Shown here: in pieces, positions 25,559 through 33,597 of the stretch
How positions within the stretch are numbered: the stretch's first letter is position 1
Layout: each line of letters opens with the position of its first letter
Origin: Parasphingopyxis sp. CP4
Lineage (GTDB): Bacteria > Pseudomonadota > Alphaproteobacteria > Sphingomonadales > Sphingomonadaceae
DNA length: 64,000 nucleotides
Assembly: GCF_013378055.1 (NCBI RefSeq)
Contig: NZ_CP051130.1
Span: 496,001 to 560,000 of the forward strand
Direction of reading: 5' to 3'
Translations under genes and position numbers: made by a program
Notes under the pieces: generated by a model
Seen by the model: only the letters and a program-made list of their open reading frames with translations
The model's database searches: none
What the model was told of the DNA's origin: nothing

Positions 25559-26188
25559 ATGAGCGACTATGACCCTGCCATGGACCCCGCCTTGGACGAT
25601 GACATCATCGCGCCACAGGCCAAGATTCCGGTGCCCGATGAGGTGCAAGAGGCGATCGAAACCCTGATTCGCTGGGCCGGCGACGATCCGAGCCGCGAAG
25701 GGCTGGTCGACACGCCGAAGCGCGTCGCAAGGGCCTGGAAGGAATATTGCCAGGGCTATGAAGAAGATCCTGCAGTTCACCTGGAGCGGACCTTTGAAGA
25801 AGTCGGTGGCTATGACGAACTGGTCCTGTTGAAGGACATCCCGTTCCAGTCCCATTGCGAACATCATATGGCGCCGATCATCGGGTCGGCATCAATTGCC
25901 TATATGCCGCGCGAGCGTGTCGTCGGCATTTCGAAACTCGCCCGGGTGATGAACGGTTTTGCCCGTCGGCTCCAGGTGCAGGAGCGGATGACAGCCGAGA
26001 TCGCACAATGCATCTGGGATCACCTTCAACCGCATGGCGTGGCCGTCGTGATCAATGCGAGCCATAGTTGCATGACAGCGCGCGGCGTCCGGACGCCGGG
26101 CGTCAAGATGACAACATCACGATTGCTTGGTTGCTTCCTCGATGACGAACGGAGCCGTAAGGAAGTTCTGTCGCTGATGGGATATTGA
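25559..26188 (+). CDS. folE: GTP cyclohydrolase I
   Basis: A 209-residue FolE. Zinc ligands are in SHCEHHMAP and SHSCMTARGV; DTPKRVARAWKEYCQGY, VVGISKLARVMNGFARRLQVQERMT (here read in two parts) and TTSRLLGCF are all conserved. It turns GTP into dihydroneopterin triphosphate, the first step to folate and other pterins. The frame is open far upstream across the intergenic region, but the ATG at 25559 begins the family sequence; upstream of it stands AAAAAGGCTGAAT. Confidence 0.97.
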   Translation: MSDYDPAMDPALDDDIIAPQAKIPVPDEVQEAIETLIRWAGDDPSREGLVDTPKRVARAWKEYCQGYEEDPAVHLERTFEEVGGYDELVLLKDIPFQSHCEHHMAPIIGSASIAYMPRERVVGISKLARVMNGFARRLQVQERMTAEIAQCIWDHLQPHGVAVVINASHSCMTARGVRTPGVKMTTSRLLGCFLDDERSRKEVLSLMGY

Positions 26189-26205
26189 GGCTAAGACTCA
26201 ACGCC

Positions 26206-26733
26206 ATGAACAATCTAATGCGCAGAGCCAGTTCGGGATGGATCGTGGCAGCTGGAGCCTTGGTGCTTTCAGCTTGCGGCGAGAGCCAACTGGGCGAGAC
26301 CGAAGTGACGACCAATGGCATGTCGGACGAGGTGGCCGAGGCGCCGCAACGTCTGACTCCGGTCGACGAACCGGTTGAGGTCGAGGCGCCTGTGCTCGCA
26401 CCGCTTTCCTTTACCGATATCGAAGCCGAGCTCGAGCCTGGGGCCGGATGCAGCGTGGTAGCCGATGGCAAGGCACTGCTGGTCGCAGTCGAGGGCGATG
26501 CAATCAGCCAACCTTATGGCACATTGCGACATTTTGAATTTGACGGCGATTTCGACACGCTAGGCGAGGGCGGCAGCTTCACTGCCGGTGTCATAACCAT
26601 TGTCGTAACGCCGGAAGAAGGCGAGGGCGAACAGATTGAAACCCAGCTCGTCCGATCCGCTGTCGTTACGATTCGCGAAGATGGCCAAGAGGGCGAGGCG
26701 GAAATCCGCGGCGAATGGCAGTGCGGCGCCTAG
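26206..26733 (+). CDS. hypothetical lipoprotein
   Basis: A 175-residue protein with a lipoprotein signal: basic MNNLMRR, hydrophobic core and lipobox LSAC (Cys24). The mature part is acidic and starts with a low-complexity linker rich in Glu, Val and Pro, followed by a domain with GCSVVADGKALLVAVEGDAI and repeated beta-like stretches. No known domain is recognised. It starts 17 bases after folE and is convergent with the PKHD gene. The TTG at 26185 is rejected as a start because it would place charged residues before the signal. Confidence 0.75.
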   Translation: MNNLMRRASSGWIVAAGALVLSACGESQLGETEVTTNGMSDEVAEAPQRLTPVDEPVEVEAPVLAPLSFTDIEAELEPGAGCSVVADGKALLVAVEGDAISQPYGTLRHFEFDGDFDTLGEGGSFTAGVITIVVTPEEGEGEQIETQLVRSAVVTIREDGQEGEAEIRGEWQCGA

Positions 26734-26749
26734 GCGCGGCAACTGATTT

Positions 26750-27412
26750 CTAACATTCGCCCCAACGGCGGAAGAGATTCTGCTGGACCGTCTGGATTCG
26801 GGTAAAATTCTCGTCCGACATATTGGCACCCTCAAGTGCCGCGACCTCGTTGAGTTCCGAAAGCAGCTCGCGCTTGGCCGGGTCGGCGACCTGGCTCTCG
26901 ATGAAAGTGATTCCGACGACGCGCTCGCCTTTCTCAACCTTCTCCACCTCGTGGAGCGTGGTCGATGGGTAGACAATCGCCGAACCGAGTTCGCCTTTAA
27001 ACCGCATATGTCCGTCGGCTTGCTTTATGTGGAGATGGCCACCCTCATAACTGTTGGGATCGGCAAGAAAGATCGTGCAGCTGATATCCGAGCGTACCGG
27101 ACCGTCGACCGATTGCATAAAGGCCATGTCAGGATGCAGACCGTAATGCATGCCGGTCTCATACCGGGTTACGAGCGGTGGTGCGATCTTGCGGGGAAAG
27201 GCGAAGTTACGAAACTCTTCGCTACGGACCAGCGCGTTCGACATGATGGTCGATGACCGTTCATAGGCTTCGGTGTCGTTGAGATGCAGGTTATTCTTTA
27301 CCAGCGAATGCGGGTTGCTGATCTTACCATCGACAAAGGTTGCGCTGTCGATGATCTCGCGCAGCTCCTTGATATCCTGTCCGTTCAACAGGCCATAGAT
27401 CATCTTGAACAT
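26750..27412 (-). CDS. PKHD-type Fe(II)/2-oxoglutarate hydroxylase
   Basis: A 220-residue enzyme of the PiuC/PKHD-hydroxylase family. Iron ligands are His93 and Asp95 (YGLHPDMAF) and His154 (STTLHEVEKV); Arg164 (ERVVGITFIES) should bind 2-oxoglutarate. EEFRNFAFPRKIAPPLVTRY and YEGGHLHI are typical of the family. PiuC-like proteins are often found near TonB-dependent receptors, but their substrate is not established. The gene follows the sulfotransferase-like gene with only two bases between stop and start, so the two are probably one operon. Confidence 0.9.
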   Translation of the reverse strand: MFKMIYGLLNGQDIKELREIIDSATFVDGKISNPHSLVKNNLHLNDTEAYERSSTIMSNALVRSEEFRNFAFPRKIAPPLVTRYETGMHYGLHPDMAFMQSVDGPVRSDISCTIFLADPNSYEGGHLHIKQADGHMRFKGELGSAIVYPSTTLHEVEKVEKGERVVGITFIESQVADPAKRELLSELNEVAALEGANMSDENFTRIQTVQQNLFRRWGEC

Positions 27413-27414
27413 CG

Positions 27415-28476
27415 TTACGTCCCCGAATGGTTTGCCAGCGCCTCTGCCACTTTGGGGTAGCGGCTGGCAGTGTCATTGAGCCAAGTCAAAGCCTTGTCGA
27501 TGCCATCTTGGTGAGTGCCGTGCGCTTCGGCAAGCAGCTTCTCCCTCAGGTCCGGGCTGTAATCATGGTCTGGCGCCTTGGAGTAGCGGGTCATGAGCGG
27601 TCCGCTTGTCAGGCCTGCGATTGTGTCCGCATCGTGCGGGTAACCGAAGAAGCGCGCGATATCGGTCAGCTGTTCGCTGGGCTCGGCCAGGAATGCGTCG
27701 AAGTCGACCCATAGAATATGATCGTCCGGTGCGATTTTTCGTGCGTCTTCAAGGGCGAGAATTTCACACAGCCAACTCATCGCGGCTCGAACCGGTTCGT
27801 CGAGTTCCCAGAGGTTCCAATCTTCGCCGCCAAGGCGCTGGTGCAGCCTTTTCAATCGCGTTGGCGCTAGCATTGCCAATTCCTGGCGCGAATTCTCACC
27901 GGCGAGGATGGTTGCGAGATAGCGTTTTGGCGAGACACTGAGAAGCAGGGCCTTTCGCTGATCGCCGATTATCGGTGCCGCTATCTCGCTGACAAAGCTC
28001 GATGCCTTGATCTGTGCGCGATCTTGCGGCGTAAAACCGCGTGACAGCCAACGGATGACAGTCTCGAGGCGCTGATCGAATTGCACAGGAGACCAGATGG
28101 CATGCGGCGCGTTACGATCGGTCGCAAGATCAGCGAAGTTGCGCAGGATTTGGGGCTCGCGCAACGCAAACACGCCATCCAGCTCACCCAGCAATCGCGA
28201 TATCAATGTCGATCCGACATGGCCGATATGGAAGATGAAGTCGGCATCGCTCCGACTGGTTTGGTCTGCTGTTTCCAGCTCAGCCCAGTCCGCCCATTGC
28301 GGCTGGCTCTGCTGGCTCAGCATGCGTTGATCGAGAAAGCTTGCCTCGCGATAACTCTCTTCGGTCATGCGGACCAGCAATACGCGATCGGTGGCAGCAT
28401 CCATCTGTTGCGGAAACCAACCGGGCCCCTTGGCAAAAGCCTGGGCCATTGGGGAGAGGGGAGGCGCGTTCGTCAT
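27415..28476 (-). CDS. sulfotransferase-like P-loop protein
   Basis: A 353-residue protein. FIFHIGHVGSTLISRLLGEL (about residues 80-99) resembles the PAPS 5'-phosphate loop of sulfotransferases (xxGxxRSGTT-type, here HVGST), and LLLSVSPKRYLATIL may correspond to the 3'-phosphate region. DHILWVDFDAFLAEPSEQLTDIARFFGY is the classical late sulfotransferase segment. The loop is not canonical, so sulfation is only a suggestion. It stands directly upstream of the PKHD hydroxylase; similar pairs in sphingomonads hint at a shared modification pathway. The rplI terminator separates it from the ribosomal operon. Confidence 0.72.
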   Translation of the reverse strand: MTNAPPLSPMAQAFAKGPGWFPQQMDAATDRVLLVRMTEESYREASFLDQRMLSQQSQPQWADWAELETADQTSRSDADFIFHIGHVGSTLISRLLGELDGVFALREPQILRNFADLATDRNAPHAIWSPVQFDQRLETVIRWLSRGFTPQDRAQIKASSFVSEIAAPIIGDQRKALLLSVSPKRYLATILAGENSRQELAMLAPTRLKRLHQRLGGEDWNLWELDEPVRAAMSWLCEILALEDARKIAPDDHILWVDFDAFLAEPSEQLTDIARFFGYPHDADTIAGLTSGPLMTRYSKAPDHDYSPDLREKLLAEAHGTHQDGIDKALTWLNDTASRYPKVAEALANHSGT

Positions 28477-28489
28477 GAGCTGACCCTCC

Positions 28490-28544
28490 CTAAAAAGGAA
28501 GCGGGCCCGGCGCCACCCCTGAAGGGGATAGTGCCGAGCCCGCT
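28490..28544 (-). terminator. terminator after rplI
   Basis: On the minus strand AGCGGGCTCGGCAC pairs with GCGCCGGGCCCGCT around an inner CCCC/GGGG hairpin, followed by TCCTTTTTAG. The stem spans 28500-28544 and lies 22 bases after the rplI stop. It ends the rpsF-rpsR-rplI transcript. Confidence 0.88.
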
Positions 28545-28566
28545 CTTATCTGTGTAACCGCAATAG

Positions 28567-29307
28567 TTATGCAGTTTTGTCGTCTTCGTCTTCGTCCGAA
28601 GCGGCTTCTTCTTCCGGAGCGGCCTCGTCTGAAGCAGCGTCTTCCGACGTTTCTTCTTCAGCGGCGTCTTCGGTGTCAGCCGCCTCGTCGTCGCCGCCTT
28701 CGGTGGCTTCGCCTTCGGCTTCGTCACCTTCAGCTGCGGCTTCGGGGGCTTCGCTTTCGTCAGCATCATCTTCGCTGAGATCGGCAGCGGCGATTTCAGC
28801 CTGCTCCTGCTCAAACATTTCAGCGATGACGTCGACGCCGTCAGCCTGACGTTCCGCCTCTTCAGGCGAGCGAGCAACATTGACCTTGATCGTCGCATCG
28901 ACTTCGGCGTGAAGTTCGATCCGAACTTCATACATGCCGATGGCCTTGATCGGACGTTCGAGAACGACCTGCTTTTTGGTAACCGGTTCGCCCTTGGCTT
29001 CCAGTTCGCTGACAATGTCACGAACTGAAACCGAACCGTAAAGCTGGCCGGTCTGCGAGGCCTGGCGGATCAGTTCGATGGTCATGCCATCAAGCTTCTC
29101 ACCTTCGGTCGCAGCTGCCGCGCGGCGCTCTTCATTTTCTTTTTCAAGACGTTCGCGATTGGCTTCGAAGACTTCCTTGTTCGCCTTGTTGGCGCGCAGG
29201 GCCTTTTTGTTCGGCAGCAGGAAATTGCGCGCATAACCGTCTTTCACGGTTACGACATCGCCAATGGTCCCGAGATTGCCAACGCGTTCGAGCAGAATGA
29301 TATCCAT
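28567..29307 (-). CDS. rplI: 50S ribosomal protein L9 with long acidic tail
   Basis: Residues 1-150 are a normal L9: MDIILLERVGNLGTIGDVV, VKDGYARNFLLPNKKA, the long connecting helix and the C-terminal domain (LYGSVSVRDIVSELEAKGEPV). L9 binds 23S rRNA near the L1 stalk and steadies the reading frame. The protein is 246 residues long, against about 150 in E. coli: from about residue 170 it is almost only Glu, Asp, Ala, Ser and Thr. Short acidic tails are known in sphingomonad L9, but this one is unusually long. Last gene of the rpsF-rpsR-rplI operon. Confidence 0.96.
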   Translation of the reverse strand: MDIILLERVGNLGTIGDVVTVKDGYARNFLLPNKKALRANKANKEVFEANRERLEKENEERRAAAATEGEKLDGMTIELIRQASQTGQLYGSVSVRDIVSELEAKGEPVTKKQVVLERPIKAIGMYEVRIELHAEVDATIKVNVARSPEEAERQADGVDVIAEMFEQEQAEIAAADLSEDDADESEAPEAAAEGDEAEGEATEGGDDEAADTEDAAEEETSEDAASDEAAPEEEAASDEDEDDKTA

Positions 29308-29317
29308 GATACTGCTC

Positions 29318-29542
29318 CTACTTCACGATGTACGGAAGCAAGCCGATATGCCGAGAGCGTTTGATCGCCTTGGCCAGTTCGCGCTGCTTCTTTGCCGAAA
29401 CGGCAGTGATACGGGAAGGAACGATCTTGCCGCGCTCAGAGAGAAAACCCTGAAGCAGTTTAACGTCCTTATAATCGATGACCGGCGCATCATTGCCCGA
29501 AAAGGGGCAGCTCTTGCGGCGGCGGAAAAATGGGCGTGCCAT
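29318..29542 (-). CDS. rpsR: 30S ribosomal protein S18
   Basis: A 74-residue S18 with [15 protein letters not shown] at its start and [19 protein letters not shown], then [23 protein letters not shown], in the middle, and the usual basic character. It binds 16S rRNA in the platform together with S6, whose gene is just upstream. Length is typical. Ten bases separate it from rplI. Confidence 0.97.
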   Translation of the reverse strand: MARPFFRRRKSCPFSGNDAPVIDYKDVKLLQGFLSERGKIVPSRITAVSAKKQRELAKAIKRSRHIGLLPYIVK

Positions 29543-29567
29543 AATCTATATCTCCTCTGTCGCCGGT

Positions 29568-29933
29568 CTAGCGATCGTCGTCGTCGCGACCGCGACGCTT
29601 CGAATCACGTTCATTCTTGCGCATCATGATCGACGGGCCTTCTTCATGCTCGTCGACGCGGATCGTCATGTAGCGAATGACGTCTTCATTGATGCGGGTC
29701 TGGCGTTCCAGTTCAGCGACAACCGAACCAGGACCGTCGACATGCAGCATTACGAAATGTGCCTTGCGGTTCTTCTGGATCGGATAGGCGAGCGATTTGA
29801 GACCCCAGGTCTCCGTGCGCGTAACCTTGCCTTCATTGGATTCGATGATCTTCGTGGCTTCCTCGGCCAGCGTATCAACCTGGGCTTGTGCCAGGTCCTG
29901 ACGCGCGAGGAAGACATGCTCATAAAGAGCCAT
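29568..29933 (-). CDS. rpsF: 30S ribosomal protein S6
   Basis: A 121-residue S6 with [36 protein letters not shown] and [19 protein letters not shown]; the C-terminal tail is charged ([16 protein letters not shown]), common in alphaproteobacteria. S6 pairs with S18 on the 30S platform. First gene of the rpsF-rpsR-rplI operon; an AAAGGTAAGAG stretch precedes the ATG. Confidence 0.97.
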   Translation of the reverse strand: MALYEHVFLARQDLAQAQVDTLAEEATKIIESNEGKVTRTETWGLKSLAYPIQKNRKAHFVMLHVDGPGSVVAELERQTRINEDVIRYMTIRVDEHEEGPSIMMRKNERDSKRRGRDDDDR

Positions 29934-30289
29934 GCTTCTCTTACCTTTCTTGCCGATCGTTGACGCCGCACCATGCGAACGTCCCTCCGGCTTTCTTCAA
30001 ACACCAGCGCAAAACGCATGCGTTTCACTCTGGAAGCGGGCCATTTAGGGGCTTTGACCCTGTTTGGCAAGCGATATGCTGCATCCGCGAACAGTGGTGG
30101 CTGACATTACACTGGTTGACACTGGTCGCTGCGGAATCTTCGCAAAACCGTGTTCTAATGGCATCCATTGCAGTCAGACGGTGCAGCCTTAGGCGTGCAT
30201 ATCGCCGAGAGGGCCCATCTCTTCGTGCGGCTTGCCTTGCAGCGGTCAGTCTCACATAGGATTGCCGCTCGCGATGAGGGGGAATAGCG
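29934..30289. other. 356-base divergent intergenic region
   Basis: Between rpsF (minus) and the exported hypothetical gene at 30290 (plus). It must hold the ribosomal operon promoter and 5' leader. A TTGACA hexamer stands at 30116-30121, but the base pattern at the expected -10 is poor. No gene, tRNA or clear RNA structure is seen. Confidence 0.6.
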
Positions 30290-31099
30290 ATGATAGGGAC
30301 ATGGCATGGATTGGTATCGGCGGTAGCAGCTTGTGCAGTCTATTCCGCTGCCGTCGCGCAGGGCCCAGAGCCAATGGAGTTGCCGAACACTCCCGTGATT
30401 GACGGCCAGGATTATCCTGATTGTCGGTACGATTATCGCGAGCGCAATCTGGCGCGATCCCGCGCCGAAGAAATTACCCAATGCATCGAACGGATCGATG
30501 GATATTATGCTGAAATTGTTATGCCCTTCGCCGCTCAGTTGGGCGACGAAGCCGGCTCTGGCGAGGGTGATGATGCACTCTATCAGGCTGCCGAGGGCCG
30601 CTATCGGGATGATCGCGAATATCTGGGTGAGCGCTTTTGCCGCTATGCGGAGTGCGAGGGGTATCAGCCGAGCGCGCTTAGCGGTGAGCGTGACATGGCT
30701 GATGGCATGCAGCGATGCGGCGATGAAGGTGACACAATCTATCTTGAGGGCCTGATTGGCCGATTGATAAACCGGGTGCGGCGGATTGATACGGGCACCA
30801 ACATAACCGGTGCGTTGATCAGCTTTGCGTGTCGGCTCGAGCCTGAAGAACGGCAAGCCGCAGCAGACGCGAGCGAACAGGCCATCGCGCAGGACGAGGT
30901 CGGCGCGACGGCCGAATGGGTCAGCCCTGTGCGCGAAGACGTGTCGGGTTCCTCAACCGTAACCGCGAGGAATTCCGAACCTTCGGGCGCAACCTGCCTC
31001 GATATTACCGACGTCATCATAATTGGCGGCGAGGAAGCACGCGCAACGCGCACAATGTGCCGCGCGCCAGGCGAGAGTCGCTACGTCCTCCAAGGCTGA
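30290..31099 (+). CDS. exported hypothetical protein with two-cysteine tail
   Basis: A 269-residue protein with a probable signal peptide (MIGTWHGLVSAVAACAVYSAAVAQG). The mature part is acidic and helical with several cysteines (DCRYDYRER, EEITQCIERID, FCRYAECEG, QRCGDEGD). The last 34 residues (DNA 30995-31096) repeat the tail found in the TPR protein at 22800: CLDITDVIIIGGEEAR, then ATRTMCRAP. No domain is recognised in the rest. GAGGGGGAATAGCG stands before the ATG. It probably works in the periplasm with disulfide bonds. Confidence 0.75.
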   Translation: MIGTWHGLVSAVAACAVYSAAVAQGPEPMELPNTPVIDGQDYPDCRYDYRERNLARSRAEEITQCIERIDGYYAEIVMPFAAQLGDEAGSGEGDDALYQAAEGRYRDDREYLGERFCRYAECEGYQPSALSGERDMADGMQRCGDEGDTIYLEGLIGRLINRVRRIDTGTNITGALISFACRLEPEERQAAADASEQAIAQDEVGATAEWVSPVREDVSGSSTVTARNSEPSGATCLDITDVIIIGGEEARATRTMCRAPGESRYVLQG

Positions 31100-31172
31100 C
31101 CCGGCCCCTGAAGCCACGCCCTTTGTGTAACTCAGCGGTTAAACTGTTCACCCCGACGCGGACTAATGGCGG

Positions 31173-31643
31173 CTAGTCATTGCCGCGTCCGTTTCCCGCG
31201 GGATCAGCGCTGGCCCCGAGATCACTATCGGTGATGCCGCTTTGTCGCTCGGCGAGGGGATTGGTTCGGCCGAACTCGGGCTCGTCGATGATGCTTCCAT
31301 TAGCGCTGCTATCGCCATCGGTAATGCCGTTGCGAAATGTTCGCGGTGCGCCGCGGCCGGTTCCTGCAGGGTCGGCTGACGGTCCAGTATCTGCGTCCGT
31401 TATCCCACCTGAACCGCCGCTAGCACTGTTAGTAATCTCGTAGCGCCGCGTTACGCCCGTTCGTGCACGCCCGCGCCCATTTCCTGTCGGATCAGCGAAT
31501 TCGCCGGAATCGCTGTCGGTGGTCGGCGGCGGTGCAGGTTCAAAATGGGATTGATGAGCGATCGCCCGGCTTGATAGGGCGAGCGCCGCTGATGATCCGA
31601 GCACACGGACCAGAAAGGATCGGCGATCAAGTTTCATACTCAT
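31173..31643 (-). CDS. Tat-exported repeat protein (DSDxGxxADPxGxGRG)
   Basis: A 156-residue protein with a twin-arginine signal (LDRRSFLVRVLGSSAALALS, residues 5-24). The mature part carries three clear copies of a 17-residue motif T-D-x-D-x-G-x-x-[AS]-D-P-x-G-x-GRG at residues 42-58, 82-98 and 138-154, and a worn copy near 108. The DxDxG core recalls Ca2+-binding loops. It also has HFEPAPPP at 33-40, matched by HFEPAEPP in the gene before it. Start and preceding stop overlap (ATGA, 31640-31643). Function unknown. Confidence 0.75.
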   Translation of the reverse strand: MSMKLDRRSFLVRVLGSSAALALSSRAIAHQSHFEPAPPPTTDSDSGEFADPTGNGRGRARTGVTRRYEITNSASGGSGGITDADTGPSADPAGTGRGAPRTFRNGITDGDSSANGSIIDEPEFGRTNPLAERQSGITDSDLGASADPAGNGRGND

Positions 31644-31825
31644 TCGGCGTCGGTTTCTGCTGCCATTTCGGCATCGTTTGGCGGTTCGGCAGGTTCGAAA
31701 TGCTGCGACGGTTGCTGGAGCTCTTCGGCCGCCGTATCAGCCTCTTCATAGGCGTCTTCGGACCCTGCCTCTGCGCATGCTGATATCAGCGTAAATGCCG
31801 CTACTGTTGTCGCGATACGTTTCAT
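31640..31825 (-). CDS. small hypothetical lipoprotein
   Basis: A 61-residue protein: signal MKRIATTVAAFTLISAC with lipobox ISAC (Cys17), then a very acidic tail (EDAYEEADTAAEELQQPSQ) with HFEPAEPP. The start at 31825 follows AAGGGGGGATTGAGC; the TTG at 31831 is rejected. Its stop overlaps the next start, so it is coupled with the Tat-exported repeat protein, with which it shares HFEPAxPP. Confidence 0.7.
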   Translation of the reverse strand: MKRIATTVAAFTLISACAEAGSEDAYEEADTAAEELQQPSQHFEPAEPPNDAEMAAETDAE

Positions 31826-31876
31826 GCTCAATCCCCCCTTGTTGCCAATCAGGATATCACATGCGGTGATTGGCGC

Positions 31877-33052
31877 TCAACCTTCGGTATTTAGCCAGGC
31901 CAGCTCGAACTGCCACTGGTCCGCCCGGGCGGCGTCGTCAAAGGCATCGCGATCCCCGCCCGCACGTTCCAGAAACCCGTCGGGATCGATCGGAGTGGCG
32001 GACTGCATAATGATAAACCCGCCCCAACCTTCATGGCTTGCCGTAAAATAGACCGCCTGGCGCGTGTCACCGCCACCGGCGCCGACTTGCTGTTCAGCCA
32101 TGGCAGTCTGGTCATAGATCGGTTGGATCGATCCATTGGGTTCGACAGAAAACAGGAAGATGTGCTCGGGCATATCGCTTGGCTCGAACAAAAGGCGGAA
32201 ATATTCGGTCCCACCGGCCTGGTATTTTTGCGCTTCGAAGCGGCTCAAACCCTGGCGCCGGTGCCGAACCAGATTGTCGATCAACGGGCATTGCGCATCT
32301 TCGATGGTCTCAATGCGGCGGGTTTCGATCTCAACTGTTTCAACGCCCTGCGCGCGCAATTCTGAGACGAGACGATTGCCAACGGAACGCGGATGCAGAT
32401 CGGATGCACCGAAAATTTCAGCCTCAATACGGCGCTCGCTTTCGACAAATTGTCCGATCCCGAGCCAGCTGCACGGCATCACCTGCAACTCCGCGGTTAG
32501 CACCGCACGCCCGTCAACAGAGTCTGTCGGGCGCATCAATGCCTGCGCGGCAATGGCTATCACGGCCACGACTCCCAATCCGATTGCGGCCCAACCGGCC
32601 AATTTCAACAGTCGTTGTCGCGATCGGCCTTCGGTCATCTTTTCGACCATGTGGATGACCTCGGAAACCGTATCTCCCTCGGGCTGATAGGCGCTGATGC
32701 CTTTGATATAGGAGGGAAGGTCTCCGGGATCGGCATCACCCAAAAGTATCGGCAATATCCGCCCAGCAGGATCCGGCCATATCTGTTCTGCCAGTTTCAA
32801 TTCAGTGCGTGTGTAGCGACCTTCGGCTAGCGAAGCCTTAGAACAGAGAAACACCATCGCGTCCGACTTGCCGATCCGTTCTGCGATAATACGGTCATAG
32901 CCGTCAGACGGTTTCAGGCCTTCACGGTCAAAAAATACGTCATGCCCATGCTGCCGCAGTCTGGCCTGGATATCGCGCGCCAGATCAAGGTCCTGGCTCG
33001 CATAGGAAATGAAAATTCTTGCCACAGCCGCGTTATGCCATTGTGCACGCAT
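31877..33052 (-). CDS. membrane-anchored TIR domain protein
   Basis: A 391-residue protein. Residues 11-140 form a bacterial TIR domain: ARIFISYASQDLDLARDIQ, HDVFFDREGLKPSDGYDR, and FLCSKASLAEGRYTRTELKLA, with Glu84 in the position of the NADase glutamate. A membrane helix follows at about 151-173 (LAGWAAIGLGVVAVIAIAA), and then some 215 residues outside the cytoplasm with YFRLLFEPSDMPEHIFLFS and VEPNGSIQPIYDQ, recalling DUF4384-like sensors. Such TIR proteins can be NAD+-degrading defence effectors or signalling scaffolds. No partner defence gene lies next to it. Confidence 0.85.
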   Translation of the reverse strand: MRAQWHNAAVARIFISYASQDLDLARDIQARLRQHGHDVFFDREGLKPSDGYDRIIAERIGKSDAMVFLCSKASLAEGRYTRTELKLAEQIWPDPAGRILPILLGDADPGDLPSYIKGISAYQPEGDTVSEVIHMVEKMTEGRSRQRLLKLAGWAAIGLGVVAVIAIAAQALMRPTDSVDGRAVLTAELQVMPCSWLGIGQFVESERRIEAEIFGASDLHPRSVGNRLVSELRAQGVETVEIETRRIETIEDAQCPLIDNLVRHRRQGLSRFEAQKYQAGGTEYFRLLFEPSDMPEHIFLFSVEPNGSIQPIYDQTAMAEQQVGAGGGDTRQAVYFTASHEGWGGFIIMQSATPIDPDGFLERAGGDRDAFDDAARADQWQFELAWLNTEG

Positions 33053-33098
33053 ATTGCGAAGTGCTTACCGGAAACGGCTAAAAGTGAGCGGAGATATC

Positions 33099-33518
33099 CT
33101 ATCCGCGCGCTGGCCTCCATAGCGGCCCAACTGCGATCAACAGGATGATCACATTGAACGCGGCGTTGGATGCATTTCCCGAGGTAATCGATCCCGCGCT
33201 GTCGAGCAGGAACCAGGAAATGGCGCCGGCCAGGACCGCTTTGCGGACGCCTTCGGGCGCGGCATCATAGACGGATCCCGACAATATCCAGATCATCACG
33301 CCCCAGCCGAGCAGGAACCCGCCGGTGAGCGCCGAAAGAAACCGCGTGTCGCTAGACTCATAGGTCTGCGCACCGTCAAGCGGCCAGCTCAGAAGGTCGA
33401 GGCTCCAACGGGCCGGTTCGAGTGTTGCGTCCATCGTGCCGAGAAAGAAGATCGGGGCAAATGAAGCGATTACGATGGCCGTGATCTTGAGCCAGAATTT
33501 GTGGAATTCCTGTGTCAT
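33099..33518 (-). CDS. hypothetical four-helix membrane protein
   Basis: A 139-residue protein with four hydrophobic segments (residues about 9-28, 62-82, 90-108, 117-134). No family is recognised; the sequence FHKFWLKITAIVIASFAP and WSLDLLSWPLDG between the first two helices is distinctive. It stands 46 bases upstream of the TIR gene on the same strand, so co-transcription is possible but not shown. Confidence 0.7.
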   Translation of the reverse strand: MTQEFHKFWLKITAIVIASFAPIFFLGTMDATLEPARWSLDLLSWPLDGAQTYESSDTRFLSALTGGFLLGWGVMIWILSGSVYDAAPEGVRKAVLAGAISWFLLDSAGSITSGNASNAAFNVIILLIAVGPLWRPARG

Positions 33519-33597
33519 GCGTTCCTCCGCGTCTGTTGTGCGGCATCAAGCATGGGCAGAGAGGCGAAACAATTACCTTGGAGGTAATGGGATTACT

